64,000 nt of DNA, from assembly GCA_012934845.2 (NCBI GenBank), contig WNNJ02002311.1:37141-101140 (forward strand), given 5' to 3'. Below the pieces are notes generated by a model. The model searched no databases, was not told the DNA's origin, and saw only the letters and a list, made by a program, of their open reading frames with translations. Shown one piece after another: positions 29,409 through 40,186 of the stretch. A program made the translations under genes and the position numbers. Source of the stretch: Pomphorhynchus laevis. Lineage: Eukaryota; Acanthocephala; Palaeacanthocephala; Echinorhynchida; Pomphorhynchidae. How positions within the stretch are numbered: position 1 is the first letter of the stretch; each line of letters starts with the position of its first letter.

Positions 29409-30889
29409 AGAGCCCGTACACCAATGTTAGATAATTTGTTTACTAGCAAATTGGGAATAACTCTATCGAATGCTTTCGATAAGTCTATAAATATCACATC
29501 TACTTTGGAACCACTCCTCATTGAATCCACCCAGCTTGCTCTCGCTTTTACAAGGTTCGTTACCGTTGAGCGATTTGGCCTAAATCCATGCTGACTGGGG
29601 CTGAGGCGATTGTTAGCTTCAACGAAAGCGCTAAGGTGACGAAGAATCAATTTTTCTAATACCTTACAAGCTACAGATGTGAGACTGATGGGAAGGTAGT
29701 TGGAAACCTGGGATTTATCTCTTTTCTTGAAAATTGGACGTACAATACCCTTAGTCCAATCAGATGGTAGATAACCTGTGTTTAGTGAACTTCTAAAAAT
29801 ATAAGCTAAGGGAACGTATATTGCATGGACCAATTCCTTTAAGGGTATTGGAGGTATATGGTCAGAACCTGACGCGGCGTTGCGGGGTAATTTAAGTAGC
29901 TCGTGCAGTACCTCTTCATCGCTAAATTCAATGTTAGATATGACTACTCTAGGTAGAAGTACATTGTGTTTAGTTTGGATTATACCATCGGGGATCGACA
30001 CTCTATCTTCTTTGATAGCGAAATAGTCCATAAAATGGGCAGCTACATCAGTTGGGGAGGTCAAGATTGACCCATTGTCGGCCAATAGGTATGAACAATC
30101 TGTCGAGTGTATAGAGCGTAGAAGTATGCTTTTGAAAGCCACCCAAGGATTGTTATGAGTGGACCGGCATATATTTGAAATGAAACTGCGTTTTTTCTGT
30201 TGTTTCAGAATAGAAACCGTATTCCTGCAATGAAGGTAGTGTTCAAAAGAAAGTTCCCCTTTTTTGTACGCATGGAAACATCTATCACGGTGTTTGATTA
30301 GAGCAAGCAATTCCGCATCTAACCATTTCGGATGTAGTTTTCGTGTACGATTCTGACGTATCGGAGCAAAATAGTCGAGAACACAATGTAATGTGGTCTT
30401 AAAGTGATCCCAAGCTTCTTGAATGCCTGCTTTCGATGGGTCGGGCCAATACATACAGGAAATTATACTGCGCACGACATCATAGTTGATCTTAAAAGGA
30501 TTCGACGTTTTAACCGTTTCGGCATATGGTCCAAGTGCGTTAAATTTTATTGAGATGGTAGATTGATCGCTTGATCCTAGCGGAGGTCCGTATTTGACGT
30601 TTTTTATCAGATACGTTTCACTCGAAAAGCATAGGTCCAGAATTGAGGAGTTAGTACCCCTGTGACGAGTATCCCTGTGAACATGTTGGACTAAATGTAG
30701 ATCATTTATCGTGTTTAAAAGCAGTAATGATTCGGGATCACATCCAGGAAGAGGAACGTAATCTATCCAATCAATTCGCGGCATGTTAAAGTCTCCTAAT
30801 AAAATAACTTTTTGACCCTTGAATGCATTTTCAGTTATTGAGGATATAATCGACCCGGTTGGAGCGAATGGGGGGGCGATAGAAGACAC
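29381..30889 (-). CDS. CR1-like LINE D ORF2, endonuclease C-half to RT motif A (502 codons)
   Basis: Open on the minus strand. VILLGDFNMPRIDWIDY (residues 28-44, GDFN), NSSILDLCFS, LGSSDQSTISI (the SDH position reads SDQ), the endonuclease-RT linker with KLHPKWLDAELLALI and NNPWVAFKSIL, then the RT start: AASGSDHIPPIPLKEL (about 336-351), YLPSDWTKGIVRPIFKK, NYLPISLTSVACKVLEKL, PSQHGFRPNRSTVTNLV, and motif A VIFIDLSKAFDRV (465-477). The frame then leaves homology and runs into a stop at 29381. Part of one nearly full-length element, 25.8-32.3 kb. Confidence 0.9.
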   Translation of the reverse strand: MSSIAPPFAPTGSIISSITENAFKGQKVILLGDFNMPRIDWIDYVPLPGCDPESLLLLNTINDLHLVQHVHRDTRHRGTNSSILDLCFSSETYLIKNVKYGPPLGSSDQSTISIKFNALGPYAETVKTSNPFKINYDVVRSIISCMYWPDPSKAGIQEAWDHFKTTLHCVLDYFAPIRQNRTRKLHPKWLDAELLALIKHRDRCFHAYKKGELSFEHYLHCRNTVSILKQQKKRSFISNICRSTHNNPWVAFKSILLRSIHSTDCSYLLADNGSILTSPTDVAAHFMDYFAIKEDRVSIPDGIIQTKHNVLLPRVVISNIEFSDEEVLHELLKLPRNAASGSDHIPPIPLKELVHAIYVPLAYIFRSSLNTGYLPSDWTKGIVRPIFKKRDKSQVSNYLPISLTSVACKVLEKLILRHLSAFVEANNRLSPSQHGFRPNRSTVTNLVKARASWVDSMRSGSKVDVIFIDLSKAFDRVIPNLLVNKLSNIGVRALCYAGFNHS

Positions 30890-31295
30890 CTAGAGAGAAA
30901 AATATGTTTTTATGGTCTGTTACAGAAACCCAAGCGTATTCACAAAGACTTGATTCATCGCACTCAATTGACATAACACGAGTTGTAAGAACTTCTCTAG
31001 CATATATGATCACTCCGCCACCACGGCAAATTTGCCGATCTGCTCGGATTATGGCGTACCCATTGATGGAAATTTCTGAATCTATGATGTGAGGTTTTAA
31101 CCACGACTCTGTAAAAACAAGTATTTCAAATGAGGTGCTGTTAACCAGAGTGAGAACTTCGTCCATTTTATTAATGAGACTTAAGACATTCGAATATAAG
31201 ACCCGGAAGGCATGTGTGGAGTGTACTGGGTCGGAATACTCGTATCTCTTATCGACATTTACTGTCACTTCTTGGGTAGTTTCGTTGCGACACAA
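30831..31295 (-). CDS. CR1-like LINE D ORF2, endonuclease N-half (154 codons)
   Basis: AFRVLYSNVLSLINKMDEVL (residues 29-48, the N-terminal beta strand and Asn of APE nucleases), EILVFTESWLKP (58-69, catalytic Glu), ISINGYAIIRADR, CRGGGVIIYA, FFSLGVFYRPP. It overlaps the next frame by about 59 bp, so a single frame change near 30.85 kb splits the endonuclease. Its Met at 31295 overlaps the end of ORF1 (stop at 31265) by about 30 bp, a plausible ORF1/ORF2 overlap. Confidence 0.85.
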   Translation of the reverse strand: MCRNETTQEVTVNVDKRYEYSDPVHSTHAFRVLYSNVLSLINKMDEVLTLVNSTSFEILVFTESWLKPHIIDSEISINGYAIIRADRQICRGGGVIIYAREVLTTRVMSIECDESSLCEYAWVSVTDHKNIFFSLGVFYRPPIRSNRVDYILNN

Positions 31296-32244
31296 AGACT
31301 TCGCAGCTCCCCGATGTTTCCACCGTTGCCAATGGAACGAATCCAGAAACGAGTTGAAGTCCTGCTTGGCACTACACGAAAATTTATGACGGTGAGGTTA
31401 CCTTCTCCGTTAGCTACTTTGTTACTAAGTTCGCTCTTTGCTTGTTTCAGTCGAGTTCTGTCCTCGATCGAAAGATCTCTGCGAAAGATCAATCCAGTAC
31501 CTGCAAGATGATAATCGTATTTTAAAGCTAATGTACACATATCGGGCGTTGCTAATATGACCTTAAGAAGGCGTGGACTGTTATCTGATATTATTTTCCC
31601 CAATCTATAAAGGTGGAGAACTCTAAATTGCTGCAGCTCAGTAGGGGAACAGGTGTGTAATAGCTCAGAGAAGAAGGATTGTACAGCTTTGACGTCATGC
31701 TGTACACGTAAATGGTTTTAGTAGCAGATGATTCCCTTATATTAGCTATGATTAGACACTGTGATCTATCATAAGTCCTTCGAATAGGGGCAGTAAATGA
31801 GTTATTTAGGGAGACTGGATTGGAGTAAGAATTTGTAGATTTAAGTCGCAAGTCAGTTGATTGTAAAGAACTCGGAGGTCTGCTACATGATGTTTCAGAT
31901 ACAAACGAATCTGTGCAATCAGGTGTTTTCTCTTCGTAGCTCAGAGTGTTCTTGTCTAGATCTACACATTTTTCAGGTGAAGTTTGAAAAGTCTGGTCAA
32001 ATGCTGGTGGAGGCTGTTGTGAATTGCAGTGGGAGATCCTTTCTTGACGCTGTGCAATAACATGAAGAGCTGGCGCCGACTCATCGCCTTTCTCCTCGAC
32101 AGGTTCAGTTTTACCCAATCCTTCGTCCTTACACACGCAATAACCACAAATGAAATGTTTACTTTCGTATCTCGCAACGTCAATTTTTTTCACCTTAAAG
32201 AGTGTCCAAACATCCCATCCCTGCTTGTCGCATCCAACTTCCAA
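31265..32244 (-). pseudogene. CR1-like LINE D ORF1
   Basis: Two overlapping frames (32244-31591 and 31603-31265). The N-terminus reads LEVGCDKQGWDVWTLF and ESKHFICGYCVCKDEG, a CxxC/Trp-containing PHD-like small zinc domain. A long Ser/Pro-rich linker follows, then RTYDRSQCLIIANIRES (about residue 160). The second frame carries SPRLLKVILATPDMC and IFRRDLSIEDRTRLKQAK, the RNA-binding-type module found in CR1-group ORF1 proteins. The Met at 32244 is arbitrary, since homologous residues (DGYVQ) lie upstream. One frame change breaks it near 31.6 kb. Confidence 0.8.
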
Positions 32245-32570
32245 CTGAACGTAGCCATCGTCTGTCTATTTTTTGCGAGTTTTCACCGATTTCATTGTTT
32301 GTTCACTGTATTGACTTTAGATTGTGTGTTTAAGCTTGTGTATATTAATCTCTCAAATGTAAGATGTTAGTAATCAAGAAAATTTTTATAATTAATTTTC
32401 AATTTTACAATTGCTCTTTCAATTGGTCGTAGTGACCGCCGGGTGATGATTGTTGCCTTGACACTAAAAGGAGTATCATCAACATTGTCTCATGTGTTGC
32501 ATTTACGTGAATTTGACTTTAATCTGATTAGCTCGTTCCTATCTACGATATCGTGGGTAAACAACAACAA
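32245..32570 (-). promoter_or_regulatory. Likely 5' UTR of CR1-like LINE D
   Basis: About 100-150 bp upstream of ORF1 (to about 32370) should hold the element's 5' UTR and internal promoter. No specific promoter motif is recognised. Bases 32370-32570 are AT-rich spacer leading to the tail of the next LINE. Confidence 0.3.
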
Positions 32571-33345
32571 TAATTTATTTAAAGTGGCAAATGAGTGCCA
32601 ACTGCACGCTTACAAGTCTACTAACTAAAAACACAGCAAAAGTCATATAGATAAATTTGTTAAATTGTTTTAATGGGATCGAGTTTGGCGTTTGAAACTC
32701 TGCATTGGGGTTGATTGACGTATATGAATGGGTAGATGATTCCACGAGAGAGGAGCAGCCACAAGGAAGATGCGGAAGCCAATAGAGGTAGAGTAGTTTG
32801 GGACATGTAGAAGAAGGGAATTATTAGAACGCAAAGAACAATAATCAGGATGAGAATTGCCGAGAAAAGGAAGGTTGAGAAATGAAGGAGTAGGCAAAGT
32901 TACAAAGCGGAAAGCAATGAGAAGAAGACGAATTTGAACACGAGAATAAATGGTAGGCAAATCGAGAGAAGCCAGAAGGCAAGATGTATGATCAAAACGA
33001 CGAAGACGGAAAAGAATTCAGACGGTTGCGTTTACGATGCGTTGTAGTGGAAGAAAAGTGGATTTAGATGAGTTAGAAAATAGAGTAAGACAGTAATCAA
33101 GTTTTGAGAAAAGAATAGAATATATGATAGTCATTCAAGAAGGTAAATCAATCAATCTACGAATTCGACGGAGGTTGTGTAGAATCAAAACAGATGAGCG
33201 TACTTTATCTCTAAGAAAGGTTTAAGTGAAAGTCGGTTGTCGAAATGGAAGCCTTAGAAAACGAGATTGTCAAAGACAGGAAGAATTGTAGAATTTAATG
33301 ATACGGAGAGAGGTTCTAAGCCGAAGTGTCGAGGAAGGATCCTCG
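32571..33345 (-). pseudogene. L2-like (B) 3' fragment, 5'-truncated
   Basis: Minus strand. A thumb region (33340-32670) with a 96-codon open stretch (PTIYSRVQIRLLLIAF, PSFLNLPFLGNS, VPNYSTSIGFRIFLVAAPLS), ending with the family 3' hairpin region at 32622-32584 and AAATAAAT. The 5' edge at about 33345 joins CR1-like sequence on the other strand. Typical short 5'-truncated insertion of about 770 bp. Confidence 0.85.
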
Positions 33346-34395
33346 ACGAGATTGCTTGTGCGGTTAAAATACTTTAGCCCTGTAATCAGACGCAATGGTA
33401 TCAGGTGCTTGCCTATGTTGCTAGACAAGGAAGTCCGCGATGCGATAAGTTTAATGCTCTTTTTGTTGACTAGATAAATGGTAGTTGTCCTTTCTTAGAC
33501 TATAAGCTAGCTCGTAACATAGCCACATCTTTAAAAATATCAAAGCGCAGGGATCACCTCGCATTGTTGTGTCGTCAATCTCGTAGTAGCTCAAATAAAT
33601 TTTATAACTTTCTTGGTTCTTACCGTCAATCTTCTAATGCGATATCGAGCATTGTTGCATCAAATATTGTGGTAATAGATGACGCCATGTAAATTTTTAA
33701 GAAATTTGTTAAGCAATGCTTGCTGCCTTTACCACAATCCAGTTCTAAGTATCACAATTTCTCTCGTGTCATTTCAAGTTTGAGGACGGTGATGTTCCTC
33801 TTAAACTACACAAACTTCACTCTTCACTAAGCGCTTTCTCGGATAATCTAACACAATTGCTTCTTCTCGAAGTTGCATCTGTTATTTTTAAGTATTTACG
33901 TGCCTTATTTCGTTGTTCTTTAATCGTAGAACTCCTTAGTGACAGGAATAAACTCATAATTATTCCCTTTTTCAAAAAAGGCGATCGCTCTTCAATAAAG
34001 AATTATCGTCTCACTAATCTAACTTGCACTGCATGCAAGGTGTTGGAACATTTAATTTTTAAATCTATATAATCCCACAGAGCATTACAACATTTTAAAT
34101 GATGCACATAATGGGTTTCGCCCAAATCGATACACAGTAACTAACATTGTCAAATCACTTTACATTTGAAATGAAGCGGCTTGTTGTCGTTATAGGGTGG
34201 ATGTTCTATTTTTAGATTTATCGATCGCATTAAACCGTGTTATTCATGATATCCTTATAGATGACGTATCTTCCTACGTTATCGTAATCCCAGTACATAA
34301 TTGTATCAAATCATTTCTAAACAATCGTAGCTTCGCGGTGAAAATTGAGAACACTCTCGAATTGGCATTTACAATTATGCAAAGTCCTTCAAGGT
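33346..34395 (+). pseudogene. CR1-like LINE E, linker and first half of RT
   Basis: Plus strand, several frames. SLKISKRRDHLALLCRQSR (about 33520), FYNFLGSYRQSSNAISSIV (33600), a block IIIPFFKKGDRSSIKNYRL then LTNLTCTACKVLEHL (33955-34060), HNGFRPNRYTVTNIVK (about 34100), motif A DVLFLDLSIALNRVIHDIL (34198-34255; the second conserved Phe of AFD is replaced) and NNRSFAVKIENTLEL (34320-34365). At about 34395 the sequence switches to L2-like and resumes at 35226. Confidence 0.8.
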
Positions 34396-35225
34396 TATAC
34401 AATCGCTTGATCTCTCCCTTTATTCTAGCTACCGCCACATTTTACTCCTCCCTAATCTTTCTAAAGTCTTACAACGCCTTATCTTAATACAGATCAACGT
34501 TTATCTCTCTACATCCAATCTGTACCCTTCTTTCAAATCCGCTTTTAGCTCTAATCACTCCACCGAAATCGCCTGTATGAAAGTTTACAACGACCTAATT
34601 ATTTCTCGTGACAAGGCTCTATATAATATTCTCATATTCCTCGACCTCTCCTCCGGCTTACAGCATCGTCGACTACTCCATCCTCATTTCTCGCCTTCGT
34701 TATGATAACAGATTTTCTTCCTTATCCGTGAGATCCGCGTATCCGTATTCTTATCAACTTCCGATATTGTATGTATCTTCTTTTATCGCTTATCTTCCCT
34801 AAAATCGATTACTGCCTCAGCCTTTTCGCTAATTCTCCAAAATCCATCATCCTACCACTACTACGAATAATCAACTCCGCCGTTCGAGTGCTCTAACGTC
34901 TCCCTCTCATCGACCACACATCTTGCCCAACTCGCCTGACCCATCATCTACATTCGCATCCAACTCCGACTTCTCGTAACTTTTCGTCTCATCGCTATCG
35001 ACTCCCCATCGTTCATCAACCTCCCTTTCTTAAACGACACTCACCCCACTCTTTATTGCTGCGTTCCCGTCATTTCCTCTTACTCCGCGTTCCCAATTAC
35101 TCCAACCAGTACGGTCTTCGATCGTTACTTGTCGCCGCCCCTTTGCTTGGAATCAGCTCCCTCTCGTCGTCCGCCGCGCTCCTTATCTACATAAATATTC
35201 TACCCTGTAAATTGAACTGATCTTG
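34396..35225 (+). pseudogene. L2-like (A) fragment inserted in CR1-like LINE E
   Basis: Plus strand. SRLYNRLISPF marks the RT entry. NLYPSFKSAFSSNHSTEIACM (in pieces, 34520-34580), KVYNDLIISRDKAL, then a jump past motifs B and C to the thumb (LPKIDYCLSLFANSPKSII, about 34795-34850, FRLIAIDSPSFINLPFL, 34985-35030) and SSRRPPRSLST near the end. About 700 bp of the RT core is deleted within the copy. No 3' hairpin is seen at 35225, so the end was lost. Confidence 0.75.
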
Positions 35226-36060
35226 TGTAATCCATATGTATAGTATGAAAATATGGCGGACATTAACTTGCACTCTCGATACACAGGTGATACAGTGTGA
35301 TGTTGATATGATAGTGTTATGGTGTAATTCCAGAGTGTTGTTATTGAACGGTGCAAAATGCATTCACTTACACATTGATAACAAAAGGTTCATAGTCAGT
35401 TATGCCATTGAGAATTGTACAATACAGCAAGTTTCTAGCATATCTGATCTCGGAATTATGGTTTGTCATGATCTTAGCACTCGGCTTCACGTATCGATTT
35501 CGTCTAGCAGATGCATTCGGCTACTCAGACTACTAAGGCGTTATTTTGGTCAACTTGATCGCCATAGCTTTCGTATTTTATAACATTATTCTATTGCCAC
35601 TCATGTTATGCGCATTTCCTGTCACTCACCCACTTTAATCAGTATTACGTAAGGTCACTGGTTTAGTTGGATCAACATGGTCGCTGCCTTATGTCAAATT
35701 ATAAAATCACTTAAAGTATGTCCAGTCAATACTTGTCGATCTACATTGAATTTATGTAAGATAACAGGTCTCCGCGGACATAAATACCGTTTACAAATAT
35801 CACTTTCGCCTACCAAAAATAGTTTGGCTATATGTGATCGAATCGCACGACTTTGGGACAATATGTCTGGCACAATAATCAATAGCCCCTGTAAATTTTC
35901 ATTCATGTGCAGACTACGTCAGTGGCTTCAGTCTAACATTTATCTTTGATTGTTCTTTCACGTTTTCTCTTTATGTTGTTTTTATTGTTTTTATTTCTTG
36001 CGATCCAATTTTCTATGAGCCGTTGTCTTTTAAGTTGTTGTATGCAATAATAAATTAAGT
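35226..36060 (+). pseudogene. CR1-like LINE E, RT motif C to 3' tail
   Basis: Plus strand. MKIWRTLTCTLDTQ (just after the YADD site), VLWCNSRVLLLNGAKCIHLH, ISDLGIMVCHDLSTRLHV (about 35440-35490), then the thumb in a new frame (TGLRGHKYRLQIS, IARLWDNMSGTIINSP; 35764-35890) with a stop near 35949. The tail has ATGAGCCGTTGTC, TTGTTGTATGCAATAATAAA, similar to the CR1-like ends elsewhere. It continues the gene interrupted at 34395. Confidence 0.8.
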
Positions 36061-36650
36061 TTAATAAAGTCACCTCTTAAAATAATATTAATATCATTTA
36101 TTAAAATAATTTCGTCTAAAAATTCCTTAAGGACTGCTCTAACAGCGTTATGATTACCGCGGAGTGGACCGTACATCAATATGACAAGTAAATGAAAGTT
36201 TCATCGCTGAGCGATAATTTTACATCTAAGGCAAAAAATCTCGATATCGATATTTTGGCAGTTAATTTGATCAATTAATAATTGATTATCATTAGAAATA
36301 GGTCCTATACATCTTATTCTTCTAAAATAGTACTAATATCATATGACATTTTTTGAAATGCATGTGTAACGAGAAGTGGACACCTATTTTCAATATATTA
36401 CCTTTAATTAAACTTTTTTTATGCTAAACGGCAATATTATTACAAACATTATTTTGACAGTTGGTTTTAGTTTATTGGAAAATAAAATTAATAATTAAAA
36501 GCTCTTTTAACCAATTGGTCTAGTTTGTCAAGTCAGTAAGTTTATTTAAGCTAGATATATTTATTACACACAAACCAATGTTATTAAGCACAACATTTTG
36601 ACTATTGCTTGAATCATAGAGTTTACTAACATCTTATTGGTTATCCATTC
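36061..36650. other. AT-rich spacer, nothing recognised
   Basis: About 590 bp with no domain and only short AT-rich repeats. Confidence 0.6.
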
Positions 36651-36654
36651 TTTC

Positions 36655-37390
36655 CTCTGTCTCTCCTCCCTCACTATTTCTTAATTCGATCGTTATTTCT
36701 ATTGCTGATCATATCTTAGGCTTTCATTTCAAAGATCACATTTATCTTAAACCCTTCGTCCGTGACAAGGTCTGCTCGTCTAACTTAATCTATCCGTGAC
36801 ATCCGCCGTATCCGCCCCCTTATCGACTTCCGTTCCTGTATGTATCTTTTTTCATCGCTTCTTTTCCCTAAAATCGATTTTTGCCTCAGCCTTTTCGCCA
36901 ATTCTCCAAAATCCATCATCCTACCCCTACAACGAATAATCAACTCCGACGTTCGAGTGCTTCTACGTGTCCGTTGCTTTGATCACACATTCACATATCT
37001 TGCTCAACTCTCCTGGCTCACCATCCACATCTGCATCCAACTCCGCCTTCTCGTAACTTTTTGGCTCATCAGTGTCGGCTCCCCATCGTTCATCAACCTC
37101 CATTTCTTAAACGACACTCGCCCCACCTCGCTATCGCTTCGTTCCTGTCATACCCTCTTACTCCACGTTCCTAATTACTCCAACAACTACGGTCTCCGAT
37201 CCTTCCTCGTCGCCGCCCCACTCGCCTGCTATTAGCTCCCACTCGACACCTGCCGCGCTTCTTCGTTTATCATATTCAAATACCTCTTCCGTTCCCACCT
37301 TCTCGACACGTAACTTAGATTTTTGTTTCTTTTGTTGTGGTCATATAAGCGTGCGCTGGCACGCATTTCCCAAGTAAAAAAATCTTATCT
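36655..37390 (+). pseudogene. L2-like (A) 3' fragment with terminal hairpin
   Basis: Plus strand. FVRDKVCSSNLI (about 36765), a 131-codon open stretch at 36840-37235 (LFPKIDFCLSLFANSPKSII, LVTFWLISVGSPSFIN, VPNYSNNYGLRSFLVAAPLA), FRSHLLDT and the stop near 37312, then the hairpin GCGTGCGCTGGCACGC at 37349-37364 flanked by GTGG. It is truncated at its 5' side and followed by a T/G-rich run (TTTTTTTTGGGGGGG) at 37387-37406. Confidence 0.85.
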
Positions 37391-37485
37391 TTTTTTTGGG
37401 GGGGTCACTAAACCGGTACTGTTTGTTAGTATTAAATTATTTTCGTTTGAGTGTAATCGATATCGTAAATTTGTCAAAATTACCC

Positions 37486-38193
37486 CTACTTTGAAAAAGT
37501 AGGGAGTAGTGAAATGGGGCGATAGCTAGAAGGAAGGGAAGGGTCGAGCGATTGTTTCTTAAGGAGGGGACGAACGATTGCGGATTTCCAGTGTGAAGGG
37601 AAGATACGACTGCGGATGGACGAGTTAAACAAGGTTGTGAGAAATGGGGATATCGATAAGCATATAGATTTTAATATGTGAGTAGGCAGGGGATCGGCAG
37701 GTGAGGTTTTGTTGGGCAAGGACATGAGGACAGATGATACTTCTGTAGGTGATACAGGGAGAAGATGAAAGAGTTCCGGAAGGATGAGAGTAGACTGGGC
37801 AGAGTGGGATGGGATGGAGACCGGGGTGTGAGAGAGCAGCGAGGATACTTTAGTCTGGAGAAATGACGAATAATCATTAGCATTGATGTTGCAAGGCATA
37901 GAGGAACGAGCCAGGATTGAGTTAAAAGTATGCCAGAGAGTCTTAGAGTTGAATGAAGTGATGATTTTATGCTGCCAGAAGGAGTTGCATTTGGTACGTA
38001 GTAGGTGGAGATGAGACCGGTGAAGAGCAAGATAGGAATCACGGAAAGACGGAGTGATCGAGCGGAAATCGCGTCTGAGAGAGCGGTGATAGACTCGAAA
38101 AGCATGGCGGAGTCGACGCTTTGAGAGTAGGCATTGGATGTCAAACCATGGGGCACGGTGCAAGCGACGGTGTGTGTGAGACTTTAAGGGCAA
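37486..38193 (-). pseudogene. L2-like (A) linker and RT start, 3'-truncated (235 codons)
   Basis: Minus strand, open. WFDIQCLLSKRRLRHAFRVY, ITSFNSKTLWHTFNSILARS, ILPELFHLLPVSPTEVSSVL, TSPADPLPTHILKSI, WKSAIVRPLLKKQSLD, SSYRPISLLPTFSK. The copy stops abruptly at 37486, before RT motif A. Losing the 3' half is not normal LINE truncation, so a later rearrangement cut it. It is nearly identical to 28232-27600. Confidence 0.85.
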
Positions 38194-38253
38194 GAGAATA
38201 TCGAAAGTGGATGTGAGTTTAGAGTCGAAAAGAAAGGCGAGATCGTGAGAAGA

Positions 38254-39105
38254 TTAATATGTTATTGTGGGTAATGATAGAAACGATTTGAGTAAGGCAG
38301 AGCGGAAAAGGGAGATGTCAAGATTTCTCCAAGGGCGACGTAGGATTGTAGGTGTGTGAGGAGGGGTGTGGTTGCGAGCGAGATCAAGGGTGATAAGAAA
38401 GTGATCGGATAGACCAGGATCAGAGATGGACAGTGAGGTGTAGGCAGCAAAATGATCGGGGACAGCGATGATGTCGAGTGCCCCACCAAGTATATGTGTG
38501 GGGGCAGTGGAGATTAGTTTGTAATTGTAGTTGGATAGAATGTTGATGAAGCGGATGGAATCTGTGGAAGAGGGGCGGTCTAGGCGGATATTGAAGTCGC
38601 CTAGAACGAGTGAAGGGATTGAGGACAAAGAACAATGAGAAAGAAGGTCAGCGAGTTCGGTAAAAAATAAGGCTGTAGGAGCTGATGAACCAGGACGGTA
38701 TACAATGGCGAGATCTAGAGTGATCGGGTTAGAATAACGACAAGTGAGCAATTCAAAAGAGCAAGGACTGAAAGGGGGATTGATTTTGCGAAGAGACGCT
38801 GGGTGACGCGCGAATGCGACGATGCCGCCATGATTAGAGGATTTAGAAGGGCATGAGCTGAGGGGGCGGGCGGATTCGACTAGGGAGCAACCGGCAGAGA
38901 GCAGACGGCGAATGGAAAGGTCGTCGGAATCTGAGTGCCAGGATTCGGTGAGGCAGAATAGATCGATGGATTGCTTGGTGAATAGGTTGAGGATAAGATC
39001 GGATTTATTGAGAATAGATCTAGTGTTGAGGAGACCGAGGCGGAAACCGTGTGCTGTGGCGAAAGAGTCTAGTGGAGAAGACACATAGGAGAGATGGAGC
39101 GCCAT
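38254..39105 (-). CDS. L2-like (A) apurinic endonuclease, open 283 codons
   Basis: MALHLSYVSSPLDSFATAHG, FRLGLLNTRSILNKSDLIL (about residues 21-39), DLFCLTESWHSDSDDLS (catalytic Glu about 54), HGGIVAFARHP (about 97), LDLAIVYRPGS, SLVLGDFNIRLDRP (about 165-178), HILGGALDIIAVP, LSISDPGLSDHFLITLDL (about 223-240; the catalytic SDH is present). It is the most complete endonuclease of this family in the window and retains all signature motifs. Upstream lies ORF1, downstream the RT start. Confidence 0.9.
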   Translation of the reverse strand: MALHLSYVSSPLDSFATAHGFRLGLLNTRSILNKSDLILNLFTKQSIDLFCLTESWHSDSDDLSIRRLLSAGCSLVESARPLSSCPSKSSNHGGIVAFARHPASLRKINPPFSPCSFELLTCRYSNPITLDLAIVYRPGSSAPTALFFTELADLLSHCSLSSIPSLVLGDFNIRLDRPSSTDSIRFINILSNYNYKLISTAPTHILGGALDIIAVPDHFAAYTSLSISDPGLSDHFLITLDLARNHTPPHTPTILRRPWRNLDISLFRSALLKSFLSLPTITY

Positions 39106-39109
39106 CGAA

Positions 39110-39695
39110 TTTTTGGACGGGTGTGGACAACTTGAAAATTTCCGTCTATGTTTCGGATGGCGAGTGATGTTTCGCCGTTTTTCGATGCGGGCTGAAGAGA
39201 GTTGAGCGATTTCGGATGGGGTGCATTCGGGAAAAGGCGAGTGGCTGAAGAGAAGATGAGTTTGAATCGTTGAGAGGACAGAGTACGCGTGAGAGCGATG
39301 CTTGAAAACAATTTCTAGGAGAGGGTGCGTGGAAGGATTGGATTGTGAAGATTGATTTAGGCGGATGAATGCGACAGGAGAGATGGTGTTGAAAAAGGAT
39401 GGTTTATCTGCAGGAACAACAGACGAGATGATAAATCTGAATGCGGAAACATCGTGGTCGAAACGTGCTTGTGGAGATAAAGAGGTGGAAGGAGTGATAT
39501 TCGTGACGATGACGCAATGATAGCGAGAAGGAAAGCGTTTCCGTAAAGGAGGACGAGTAACGTGAGTTGGTCAGATCACGATTGGAGAGCTGGGAGTTGA
39601 GCATATCAAGGGAGTATGTTTGACAGCTGAAGACAAAGAGGATTTGGATAATAGAGAGGATGGTGAGCGATGTGATGAAAGGTTATGAGTTAAAG
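39110..39695 (-). pseudogene. L2-like (A) ORF1, C-terminal half
   Basis: Minus strand, mixed frames. The KRFPSRYHCVIVTNITPS-like block (about 39540-39490), DHDVSAFRFIISSVVPADKP, ISPVAFIRLNQSSQSN, then a basic tail with KHRRKFSSCPHPSKN just before the endonuclease Met. It matches 45498-46030 on the plus strand. The N-terminal PHD-like part is missing; the copy ends at about 39695 next to a QGDP-type RT tail. Confidence 0.7.
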
Positions 39696-39699
39696 GATC

Positions 39700-40080
39700 T
39701 AAAGCAAGCCGATACCATTCTAGTCGAAGATATGCCGATTGATGTGCGCAAAGCGCTCATCTCATCACTATAGTCTGTTCCTTTTTTCTGCTATTTTTCT
39801 AGCTAAGTTCTTCAGCAAAGCAGAGGCTGCCGGTCCAAGAGCGCCGTTGGTCGAAACTACGAATGGAGAAAAGGATGAATTTTCATTATAAATAATTCGT
39901 TCTTCGTAATTCGCTCGCTTTCTGCTTTTGTGATATTCAAATGCAGCGGATGGTGACTTAATGGTATAGGATGGTGCAAGATTATTGAAGATACAAACGT
40001 CAATAAACGTTCGCTCCATCCTAGTTCCAAAAAGTTCATTGCACACAATATCTGCTCGAGCTTCAGGTTTATAATAATAA
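39700..40080 (-). pseudogene. QGDP-type RT C-terminal domain, fragment a
   Basis: Minus strand. KPEARADIVCNELF, ERTFIDVCIFNNLAPSY, AFEYHKSRKRANYEERIIY, FSPFVVSTNGALGPAASALL, NLARKIAEKRNRL. This is the conserved C-terminal module of the same RT family as 0-4.6 kb (pattern RADI.., DVxVFNxxAPSY, YxxHExxKxxxYxERV, FxPxVxSTxGGxGxxA). An AT-rich (AAT)n run at 40073-40091 marks its upstream limit. About 95 codons are still open. Confidence 0.7.
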
Positions 40081-40186
40081 TAATAATAATTTGTTTTTAT
40101 TTTTTAATACAACTTGACAAACAGTTATTACAATATCGCTTACCCTCTAATTGATCCATCAATACACTTTGTTTTTAAGTAAAAAG

